Source: Symsagittifera roscoffensis (lineage: Eukaryota > Xenacoelomorpha > Acoela > Convolutidae). Taken from it: a stretch of 64,000 nucleotides of DNA. Positions within the stretch are counted from its first letter, which is position 1. Each line of letters begins with the position of its first letter. Location of the stretch: the NCBI RefSeq assembly GCF_963678635.1, contig NC_087064.1, positions 24,842,189 through 24,906,188 of the forward strand. The letters are read 5' to 3'. The notes beneath the pieces were generated by a model. The model was not told where the DNA came from. It worked only from the letters and a program-made list of their open reading frames with translations, and did no database searches. Positions 57,701-64,000 of this stretch are shown one piece after another. The position numbers and the translations under genes are program-made.

Positions 57701-60700
57701 GTAGTGCCGATTTGAGGGTATCATCTACTGTGGCTTCTGGTCTAATGCAAAGTTCTGTTTGTATGTCAGAGAATCTCATTTTTGCAATAAAGATGTCGCG
57801 AATGACTACCTTCTCTGTCTCCTCTGTCCATCCACATTTTGAAGCTTGTCCTGCTAGGCGGAGGTCAAATGATTCGAGGTTTTCCCTTCCCCGTGCGATG
57901 CGTTGTAGATTTGCATCCTTTCTATGATATAGTTCTTTTCCCGTTTGAATAGTTGTTCGCAAGCATCATGGAAAAATTTGAATTTTACTGTGTTAAGGTT
58001 GGTATGTGCATGTTGTTGAAGGAATCTTTTCTTCCCTTCGTTTCCCCAGGCGAAGAATAACCTTGACTTAATCCTTGCATCTGCTTCGTGAAAATACACA
58101 TTTGGACTTATTTCGGTTCCCTTCTTTCTTCGTTCTTCGTTCGCTTCGTTTGTTCTCCTGATTGCCGCTTCATTTCTTGCGGTTCTACTGTCCGCTTCTT
58201 CTGCCGTTTCTGAATTTGGAATTTGTTCAGGTCTTGGTGGGGGGTCGTCGTGTACTTCTGTCGGATCTGTAAGTAGGATATTCGGGTCACAATTTTCTTT
58301 GAGTGATACGGCGAGGAAAAATTGGCCTATCCACACCTCCCAAGGATAAGGAGGTTCGGCTGACGGTTTATGCCAAAATGAAGGGACACCTAGCAGTTCC
58401 GTCCTGTCTTCAGAAGAAGAAACTGCTGACTGCGCCATGTGATAATCCCTAAATCTTATCTGAAAACTAGACTAATAATACAGTTGAATTAATAGTAAAG
58501 TTTAATAAGTAAGTATGGATCAAAGAATAGAAGATAACTATAATCTCTCAATAGTTAACACGGAGTGGGTTTCATTCTTTAGCACCATCAAGTTGTTAGA
58601 ACAATCAACGTGATTGACAGGTCTTTAATTAGTGTTATTCAAATGATCTCTAACATTAATGATAATAAGTTATAACGTCCTCTATCTTAGGTGGTCTACT
58701 CACTACCACCACAGGGTACGTTGATTTATGGGTTCACTTCTTTTTACGCTAGGGTGCTTGAAAAGGTTTTCAATTGGGCCCTAAAGATATATCACATTAA
58801 ACCTCCTTCATCCGTGATTCGATCGATGTTTTTGAAAATTTTAAACTTTTCCGTCAAGAAAAGCAAATCAGATTAAAATCTTTGCCTTTCGACAGTTTAT
58901 GAGCAAAAATCCACATTGACACATTTCAGTTAGCGCTTAGAAACTCGATTTTCGAATCTTAACTAAGCGCTTCACCGGACCGATAATTTGAAAATAAATT
59001 TAAAATTTTCTGTGTAAAAGTTTTAAAAAAATGCTTATGAAAGTTTTCTTTAATTAATTTACGGCGATAAATATAGTCAACTAACGCCACTAATTTTGTT
59101 TTTGAGAAACTTGAATGTTGAATCTTAAGAAAAATAAACTGCGTCTGTAGCCTTTTGCTCTACTGGCAGATTAACTGAAATTTCTTGTTTGACTTCTTCC
59201 TGTTAATACCTCCTGACAGTTAGTTGTCCAAAATAGAATTGAAATTTTAAAAAGCGGCTGGATGTTTTCATCATATTTCCACTCCTTCCCTCCGCATCCA
59301 CTCGAACACTATCATAGGAGCCCAATGAGTTTTCTTATCTGTTGGGTTTGCCTAACTCAAGATAGTATATACTGTAACTAATGAATTTTGTCTAACTTTT
59401 GGTTCTGTTCCTTCTCCTTATTTTTCGCTGTTGCCTCCTTCTTTTGATTTTGAGGTTTGTAAGGCATTGGGAATCCGCTAAAACACGTAAAACCATTGAA
59501 CCAAAGGAAGCTCATTAAAGTATTGCAAAATCGAAAACACGAAATTTTCAGAGTCAAGTCGTTCGACTTAAGTTTCGACCAAAAAAGCTGTTTTGACAGA
59601 ACAGTTTTTACAAAACTATTTTTATTTTTATTTTCAATTAAGCATCAGTTTTATGGTGTAAAGAGTAGTTGTACAAAGTAAGGTATGAATAACCAAATAA
59701 GCCTAGAATACTCAAATTAGTTCACTTGCCAATTTTTGTATAAAATAATCGGAAATTAGGTTCAAAAATTTAAATGATAAAAACTCGCTTGTAGGCCCTG
59801 GAAAAGGAAAAAGAGTAGAAAATGTATCAGCAAAAAGTGAAAAAAGTGTTATAATCAAAGATATTGATTCGATCATGTCTGATTAGTTTTATAAAAACTA
59901 TACCGAGTCTTTTAATGAGTTCTACTATAATTTGACTCGGAGTTTAGCCATCTTAAGTTTTGATTTCGCTGATGTTTCGACTAATGTGTTTGACCATGTT
60001 TCGAATTTGATTTCGACTTCAATTTTATGTCCAGCTGAAAGGCAGCGTGTCCCGTGTCAAGCGAATGGGTCGAAATTTACCTAGATTCTGTATGAGCTAA
60101 CGGAAAATACATGAAAAGCTTAATGAAAAACATGCAAAATCCAACACAAATGAAACAAATTCTGCTATGCTACTTTTTGATTCGTTTCTATTTCAGCTTT
60201 CTCTTTCATTTTCAGTTCGTTCAGCTCACCTGTCGATTTGAAGTGATTTCTGAGGGTCAACTGGCTTTAGCGTACTGTCTCTACCGTATTCCTTTGCTAT
60301 AGCTTCCCCAGGCTGAAAAAAATCAAAGATTCTAATTACAATCGATCAACTCGGCTATTGGTTTGCAATATCGACAGTTTTCATGTCTCAAACTTACCCG
60401 TAATCCATATGGCTCAACTTTGACTGGTTTCGTGCTCTGCAAATCAAGTTTACCCGAATTTCAAATTAGCAACAAAGTATAAAAATAGCAATAAAGTACG
60501 AAAATGTGCAAATCTTGTGAGAGCTGAAAGTTTAAAATTGATATCAGATAAACTCCGATTGTTTTTTTTAATTTTAGTTTATAATTAAATTTGCCGTGAA
60601 GAGTTTTCGAAAAGAATCTTTTAACCACTAACCGTGTTCATGGCTGTATCACTCACTGAAGTATCAGCATACGCATTCAAGCCTCTGAAAAAAACACCAC

Positions 60701-61561
60701 AGAAGTTAATATTTGTTCGAAAAAGTTTTAAAACGCTTTTCCTTCCCTCAGGGATTCGACCCCTGAGGGAAGGAAATTGGTACGGCTTTTTTTACTTGTT
60801 TTTTCACAAAAATTTCATTCAAAACAGCGTCTTTTCACTGCTTTAGGAGAGCTCGGAAAATCAATTTGGTCGACCTAAAAAAAAGGTCGTCGAAATGTCG
60901 AAAATGTCGAAAAAAGGTCGTCGAAATGTCGATTTTTCGGTTTATTCCCAAAATTTAGCAACTTTCAAAATCCTGACAAAATTATTTTTGTCCTGATGCA
61001 ATGATGAAAAAAGACTTATTTTATTAATCATACTGTGTATCTTAATAATACTCATTCAGCCGTGTGAGCAGGGGCGCATCTGAGATTTTCTCGAGTGGGC
61101 GGTTTTTTAAAAAGTTTTCGAACATTTTGTCGACCTTTTTTTAGGTTGACCAAATTGACTTTCCGAGTACTCCCAGAACACTATAAAGATTCTGCTTTCA
61201 CAAAAAAATTTGGCACCGCAGACAAATTTTGGAAATATTTGACCAAAAGATTGGGTTTTTTTTGGCGCGCACTCCCCTTCAAAATTAGTAAATAGAAAAG
61301 TTTTAAACGCCTTCAGAAAAATTTTAGGGTTCGTCTGCCCCTGCATGTTAGCATACAAAATGTTTCTGAAAATCAAAAACTTGCAGTGTTGGTCGAAGGT
61401 TGGGAAAGGTGGGGGTGGGGGGGGGGGTAAAAAGTAAAATGGAGTTTACCTGCCGCTTTCGCTCATGAGCGCAGTCTGCTGCTGTTTTTGAAGGGACTGC
61501 TTCAACTTCTTGTAGTCGTTCTTAATCCAGCTCCGATCACTAGGCGGCTGCTTGCCTGCAT
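45061..61561 (-). CDS. Unrecognised multi-exon gene (eight exons seen, 5' end not found)
   Basis: In order on the minus strand the exons are 61561-61450, 60684-60633, 60436-60398, 60312-60230, 59477-59397, 51419-51141, 45782-45674 and 45240-45061. Every join keeps one open frame, and each intron begins GT and ends AG, often with a good pyrimidine tract. The product has a Gln/Lys-rich start (NDYKKLKQSLQKQQQTAL), a SUMO-like KVEP (VKVEPYG), a long Lys/Asp/Asn/Glu-rich stretch in the 51-kb exon, and a conserved-looking end (PHYMRIPYQLPRERRVVF, ENYTLTQRDWKDMEFDGLYD, QKPIVRYFGAYKRGNREA) before TAG at 45061. I know no family with this layout. The charged, coiled-coil-like make-up hints at a structural or nuclear protein, which is inference. 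A 7.2-kb retrotransposon sits in the intron between the 59.4-kb and 51.1-kb exons. Confidence 0.65.
46905..47124 (+). repeat. MITE-like repeat, family B, copy 2
   Basis: It starts ctcgggttgacgtccatac, has catacaatttcatatatgg just inside, and ends gcgtagcccaggc. This matches the copy at 29523-29820 at both ends. Confidence 0.55.
47125..48690. other. Intron sequence, no feature seen
   Basis: This is part of the long intron between the 51141 and 45782 exons of the minus-strand gene. Several open frames up to about 100 codons are Phe/Lys/Ile-rich and lack motifs; I regard them as noise. Confidence 0.35.
48695..49107 (+). repeat. MITE-like repeat, family C, copy 5
   Basis: It shares ccgacctaactgactttcc, aatcactatacagacc and ttttctgcgccgcaagc with the family, and ends in a C-run then taagtttgctgatg. 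The terminal repeats are eroded. Confidence 0.5.
49168..50060. repeat. MITE-like repeat, family B, two facing copies
   Basis: The left edge ccaggttgaccaaaaat with catacaattttcatatatgg at 49190-49208 is a + copy. The right part from 49690 (tatcccgggctacgtta) to 50058 (ggtccatggaggtcaaccc) is a minus copy, with start and end both present in reverse. Together they form an inverted pair in the long intron of the minus-strand gene. The CCAG/GTAAGT at 50060 imitates a splice donor but belongs to the repeat edge. Confidence 0.5.
50481..50849 (+). repeat. MITE-like repeat, family C, copy 6
   Basis: The ends agtagcgtgcgcag and ttgcaacgctactg are imperfect inverted repeats, and the inside has the G-run, the gagctatccgaaaat block, the cgccgcagtc block and a long C-run before the end. 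This is a sub-type with altered termini. Confidence 0.6.
51141..51419 (-). CDS. Lys/Asp-rich exon of the minus-strand gene
   Basis: It follows an attcttcag acceptor and ends at ATAAG/GTACAC. The first base completes a codon from the 59397 exon, and the last two bases leave a codon finished by the 45782 exon. The first two thirds are Lys/Asp/Asn/Glu-rich (for example KKKDDGKKNDKQNKEKQ); the last third is ordinary (PHYMRIPYQLPRERRVVF). Its opposite strand also reads open, which explains a hydrophobic + strand frame at 51113-51460 that should be ignored. Confidence 0.75.
51501..51774 (-). repeat. 3' LTR of the Ty3/gypsy element
   Basis: It runs from TGTGATAATCCC to CACACCACA on the plus strand and matches 58438-58713 almost base for base. 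The 51419 exon of the host gene begins 81 bases to the left. On the element strand the last bases are TCACA. Confidence 0.92.
51775..51787 (-). promoter_or_regulatory. Polypurine tract of the Ty3/gypsy element
   Basis: On the element strand, AGAGGGGGAAA lies directly before the start of the 3' LTR, where the plus-strand primer of LTR retrotransposons is expected. Confidence 0.7.
51868..53330 (-). pseudogene. C-terminal tail of the Ty3/gypsy polyprotein, broken
   Basis: After the integrase, minus-strand frames continue to TAA/TAG near 51868 in three pieces (53327-53001, 52653-52195 and 52104-51868), separated by stops and one frame change. The tail is rich in Ser, Glu, Lys and Pro and has no catalytic motif. 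It holds VIDLT followed by a Ser run and acidic residues (codons at 52508-52522), the form of a SUMO-interaction motif. Long tails after the integrase are known in some Ty3/gypsy lineages, where they can carry targeting domains; no chromodomain was seen here. Confidence 0.7.
53352..54619 (-). pseudogene. Integrase of the Ty3/gypsy element, broken
   Basis: The zinc-binding region shows HRTHAGQE (about 54080-54110) and CQTC (about 54005). The catalytic core shows IDLAGP, LRTDQYSGF and GLVEKC; exactly 35 residues separate the second Asp from the Glu, so the DD35E arrangement is intact. The frame is cut by TAG at 54050 and TAA near 53909, and shifts at a run of nine T (53592-53600). The family joins element cDNA into host DNA; this copy cannot make the whole protein. 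Confidence 0.88.
54741..55170. repeat. Six-unit degenerate array with CCAAT boxes and octamers, inside pol
   Basis: GATTGG (CCAATC on the element strand) occurs at 54744, 54831, 54903, 54975, 55039 and 55108, spaced 64-87 bases apart. Most units continue with ccgcatg-type and cctctYgcggtga-type words. Two units also carry the exact octamer ATTTGCAT (54885-54892 and 54957-54964), each 10 bases before the next GATTGG. The array lies between RNase H and integrase. The element strand stays open through it from 55192 to a TAG at 54626. Confidence 0.8.
55078..55839 (-). pseudogene. RNase H of the Ty3/gypsy element
   Basis: In the same frame as the reverse transcriptase but after a TGA at 55840-55842. 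It shows CDASHKGLGAAL (first acidic residue), STDELELLAVVW and ILTDHKAIV, then MADYLSKSP, the usual end of gypsy RNase H. The domain itself is free of stops; the frame closes at 55078 within the repeat array. Confidence 0.88.
55840..57357 (-). pseudogene. Protease and reverse transcriptase of the Ty3/gypsy element
   Basis: An open stretch of 505 codons. DTG at codons 73-75 (57141-57133) is the aspartic protease active site. The polymerase shows KDGTVKLAMDAKPMN, SLDLKYAF (first catalytic Asp, codon 325), FYGL and FLDD (389-392), then GFALKLSKCKF and LGFEI, then the LRSFMGILNHMSRF connection. The frame begins just after the second zinc knuckle and ends at TGA 55840-55842, before RNase H. No fault in catalytic residues was seen within this stretch. 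Confidence 0.92.
57303..58438 (-). pseudogene. Gag of the Ty3/gypsy element, two overlapping frames
   Basis: The first frame (58438-57854, 194 codons) starts at the ATG that straddles the LTR edge. The gag helical core is completed only in a second frame (57962-57303): homology crosses from one to the other near 57880, which marks a one- or two-base indel. The second frame gives DIFIAKM, IQTELC, and knuckles CYFCGRRFTPEHKSKC and CRNC. The final H and C of the second knuckle lie in the pol frame (GHFAKCC), so another shift occurs at 57389-57396. The gag coats the RNA in virus-like particles. Confidence 0.85.
58423..58437 (-). promoter_or_regulatory. Candidate primer-binding site
   Basis: Directly after the 5' LTR on the element strand comes TGGCGCAGTCAGCAG. 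It opens with TGG, as expected for pairing with the CCA end of a tRNA. The donor tRNA was not identified. The site is also codons 1-5 of gag. Confidence 0.55.
58438..58713 (-). repeat. 5' LTR of the Ty3/gypsy element
   Basis: On the plus strand it runs from TGTGATAATCCC to ACCACCACA. It is the partner of 51501-51774, with about seven substitutions and one small gap. It should hold the element promoter; no TATA position could be fixed with confidence. Confidence 0.92.
59397..60684 (-). CDS. Four middle exons of the minus-strand gene
   Basis: Exons 60684-60633 (52 bp), 60436-60398 (39 bp), 60312-60230 (83 bp) and 59477-59397 (81 bp) have lengths and phases that fit exactly (phase 2, 0, 0, 2, 2 at successive joins). 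Acceptors are tttttcag, gatttgcag, tttttttcag and gttttag. Donors are GTTAGT, GTAAGT, GTGAGC and GTTAGA. Products read LNAYADTSVSDTAMN, STKPVKVEPYGLR, PGEAIAKEYGRDSTLKPVD and GFPMPYKPQNQKKEATAK. Such small exons in exact phase are unlikely by chance, though the weak donors leave some doubt at single edges. Confidence 0.68.
60741..60773. repeat. Perfect 13-bp hairpin
   Basis: CCTTCCCTCAGGG (60741-60753), a 7-base loop and the exact complement CCCTGAGGGAAGG (60761-60773). It sits in an intron at the edge of a reversed family C fragment (60741-60920, with gagctcggaaaatcaatttg and ggtcgacctaaaa), whose members carry related stretches around gggattcgaccc. Confidence 0.7.
61069..61430 (+). repeat. 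MITE-like repeat, family C, copy 7
   Basis: It starts caggggcgcatctgagattttctcgag and has the ggttgaccaaattgactttcc and aacactataaagattctg blocks of the family. It ends near a G-run at 61410-61428, just before the exon at 61450. With the reversed fragment at 60741-60920 it forms an inverted pair around 60.7-61.4 kb. Confidence 0.55.
61450..61561 (-). CDS. First visible exon of the minus-strand gene
   Basis: It follows a ttttttactag acceptor and ends GGCAG/GTAAAC, 112 bp, phase 2 at both ends. The product reads AGKQPPSDRSWIKNDYKKL, then a Gln-rich helix. Its start is in the middle of a codon, so at least one earlier exon is missing from what I could find between 61.6 and 64 kb. Confidence 0.7.
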
Positions 61562-61689
61562 CTAGTAAAAAAAAACTGAGTGCAAATTAGCTCAAATAAT
61601 GTTTGCTTTCTTTTCGAAGAAAGACGTGAAACTTAAAGATAGAGAAATTGTTCAAAAGTTGTATATAAACAAAAATTTTCAAAAAAATT

Positions 61690-62910
61690 ATTAGCAGACA
61701 TGGTTCTTCGAAGAATGAATTGCTCGCAAAGTAGAAACTAATAACTTCGTACCCTTTATTTTTTTTTTCAGACAAAACTTTGCTGGGGTAGTCAATAGTG
61801 AATTAGAAATGACAGTACTTTTTTTGGGTGGATTAAGATCGGACGGAGTGACGAGGAGGATTGAAAAAGGTTTTTTCAGTCCCATAAGAACCAGCACAGT
61901 GCAACCTTTGTACGCTATGATCATGCATATTTAAAAAAAGTCGAGATAACTGGAATTTTGCTTATCAACGGTTGTTTATTTTTAGTTAGTCGTACTTTCC
62001 TTATGCCTAAAAATCGATAGTAGACACTTTTCAATTGCCGATTTTTATTAGTTTTTAGTCCTGAGTCAACTGCATAAAGAACTCAAAATTGAAACCCATG
62101 GAATTCAACTTTGCACTTAGGTTTTGTAAGTTCTCAGTCGAAAAATTTTAATTAAAGAAAGAATTGCTCGCAAAGCAGAAACTAAAAATGTCATTCCCTT
62201 TGTTTTCTTTTCAGACAAAATGGTGCATTATTAATCAATAGTGGATTAGAAATGACGGTATTTTTTGGGTGGATTAAGATCGGACGGTGTGACGAGGAGG
62301 ACTGATTAAGTTTTTTTTAGTCCCACAATTCATTTCCATTTTTCGGAAATATTTCACTACGCATTGTAGAACCGGCAGCGTGCAAGTTTTGTACGTTATG
62401 ATCATGCATAATCAATAAAAGAGCCGACAGAACTGGAATATTTGATTTTTTTTTTGCTTATTAAGGTTTGTTGAATTTCAGTTAGTCATACATTTGTTAT
62501 GCCTAAAAACCGATAGTAGACATTTTTCAATTACTGATTTTTCAAATTAGTTTTTAGTCCTAATTCAACTGCATATAGAACTCAGAATTAGAACCCGTGG
62601 AATTCAACTTTGCAATCAGGCTTTGTAAATTGTCAGTCCAAAATTTGTAATTAAACAAGAAATTCTTAAAACGATTTTTAGTAGACAAGGTCCTTCGAAA
62701 ATTTATTTGCTCGCAAGGTAGAAACTAATAATTTAATTCCTTTTTTTTCTTCTCAGACAAAGTTTTGTAGAAATGTTCCATAGTGTATTAGAAATGACAG
62801 GATTTATTTTTTGGTGGATTAAGATCGGACGGTGTGACGAGGAGGACTGGGCAGGCTTTTTCAGTCCCACAAGTCATTTCCAACTTTTGGATAATAATTA
62901 ACTACAAACA
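61690..62910 (+). repeat. Three diverged tandem repeats with a strongly conserved block
   Basis: Each unit has ttgctcgcaaagYagaaact, then cagacaaa, then ttagaaatgacRgt, then a block reading ggtggattaagatcggacgg and tgtgacgaggagga, and then cagtccca. The blocks sit near 61829, 62269 and 62814, so periods are about 440 and 545 bases. The block is far better kept than the rest of each unit. It lies upstream of the first visible exon of the minus-strand gene. Confidence 0.8.
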
Positions 62911-64000
62911 CACTTTTAGGACTGAAAGCATTCAAGTTTCTTAAATTTTAGAGATACGTTGCGATTAATGAGGCGAAAGGAAAAAACGCAGTGCGACCTC
63001 GGTTTTATGAACACTCGATTTTATGAATGATCAATTATCGATTCATGAGCGGACGATTAAGTGTTCGTTCCGTATTTTTTAGGAGTCATTGACCGTCGTA
63101 GTGAAGACTCTTAAATAGGCCGTGATTCAAAATCAAATAGTTCAGTTCTCAGCTGTCGGTTCTCTACGATACAGTATAAACCCGGTTTGACCTCCAAAAA
63201 CCAAAAAAAGCTAATCATATAAATCCTTAAACTAAATCTATGAAAAAAAAAACAAGTCATACAATACGTGTCATCAAATTTTCAAAAACTTTTTTACTTG
63301 TTTCGGCATAAGAGTCGTTGTATCGTTGTAAATAAAAAAACAATTTGTCACAAAAACGCTAATCACGCTAGAAAAAAAAACAGTAACAACTATCAAAAAT
63401 TTAATGATTAATAAGTTAAGTAATTGTACTAACAGCTTGTAGAAAATATTGTTAGGTGCAACGTATAACACTTTGGTTCTGCTCTTTTTATACTTCAAAA
63501 TTTTTATCCGAAAACTCCAACACCAAATCCCCGACAATTATGCACTCAAGAAAGAAACAAACACGCCAACATAATCAAAAACAGAATATTTAGAAGAAAG
63601 TAGTGCTTCAGAACATATGGTCCAACGAACTGAGCCAGCAGTACCATTACAACAGCTGATACACGAAACGAACCTGGATTATACCTAAAAACTTGAATAA
63701 CTAAAGTGGACAATGAGTACAGAAGAATGTAATAGGTAATATCTTTGACCCTACATCAACAACACCATACCACCAACTTAAGCAACAATTTTTTTTTTCA
63801 GATGCGCACAAGAAAATTGCGCATCTCTATAGATTCAATGCTGGTCGATATTTTAGATCGAGAGTTTCTTTTACTGATCCAATTTCCTACACTAACAAAA
63901 AACTGTTTACACGAATACCAGCTGATGACTAACCCAAAAAAAGTACTAATAAATGTTTGTCTTATGCTGAAAGTTTATCTAGGAGGATTAATCATGAAGC
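62911..64000. other. No gene supported; one MITE-like fragment
   Basis: A family B start (aacccggtttgacctccaa) lies at 63179-63195 and may run to about 63470. From 63540 on, short open stretches occur in several + frames (for example reading KKLFTRIPADD near 63890) but none could be tied to a family or an exon chain. Confidence 0.35.

Larger units (their letters stand above)
51501..58713 (-). mobile_element. Full-length Ty3/gypsy LTR retrotransposon with inactivating mutations
   Basis: Two LTRs of 276 and 274 bp flank a body that reads, on the minus strand, gag, two zinc knuckles, aspartic protease, reverse transcriptase, RNase H, integrase and a C-terminal tail. LTRs begin TGTGG and end TCACA on the element strand. 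Flanks GGGTG (51496-51500) and GGGTA (58714-58718) form a 5-base target duplication with one mismatch. The LTRs differ at about seven sites plus one small gap, so the insertion is fairly young but not fresh. The reading frames are broken by stops at 55840, 54626, 54050, about 53909 and about 53349, and by shifts near 57880, 57393 and 53592. It lies in an intron of the minus-strand gene in the same orientation, 81 bases from the next exon. Confidence 0.93.

Noticed and set aside
1-64000. CRISPR arrays, operons or bacterial genes
   Set aside because: The direct repeats found are satellites or transposon parts without regular unique spacers, and the genes have spliceosomal introns.

Overview
This is an AT-rich stretch of animal nuclear DNA, probably from an invertebrate. 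Genes carry GT-AG introns in consistent phase, and the space between them is filled with decayed Ty3/gypsy, LINE, SINE, Helentron-like and MITE-like repeats. Nothing prokaryotic was seen: no operons, CRISPR arrays or Shine-Dalgarno-led genes. The species cannot be named from the sequence.

Layout. 1-3590: a decayed Ty3/gypsy fragment on the minus strand (integrase start, reverse transcriptase, zinc knuckles, gag). 4905-5510: a foldback repeat. 7250-8870: a dead LINE (+). 10327-13645: the last six exons of an unrecognised + strand gene, with a 4 x 114-bp tandem repeat in one intron. 15280-17960: a second, very decayed Ty3/gypsy element (-). 19807-27684: Helentron-like non-autonomous repeats and a nearly identical ~3.0-kb tandem duplication (two full copies and part of a third). 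27.7-35 kb: repeats only, plus one small open frame. 35934-38534: a large, apparently intronless gene for an 866-residue protein with five Cys-rich modules, a low-complexity middle and a C-terminal coiled coil. 38.5-45 kb: a tRNA-derived SINE, a minisatellite inside a possible terminal-inverted-repeat element, and an old Helentron-like relic. 45061-61561: a second unrecognised multi-exon gene (-), whose eight visible exons join in phase. 51501-58713: a structurally complete but mutated Ty3/gypsy element with two LTRs, lying in an intron of that gene in the same orientation. 61.7-62.9 kb: three diverged repeats sharing a conserved block. The last kilobase shows no gene I can support.

The three cellular genes show no sign of acting together; they are islands in repeat-rich DNA. 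The most unusual signals are in the 51.5-58.7 kb element. Its gag start codon overlaps the LTR edge, so it has no leader. It carries a six-unit array of CCAAT boxes with two octamers inside pol, and its C-terminal tail holds a SUMO-interaction-like motif. Other points of interest are the recent 3-kb duplication, the Helentron-like family, and the five-fold Cys module of the 866-residue protein.
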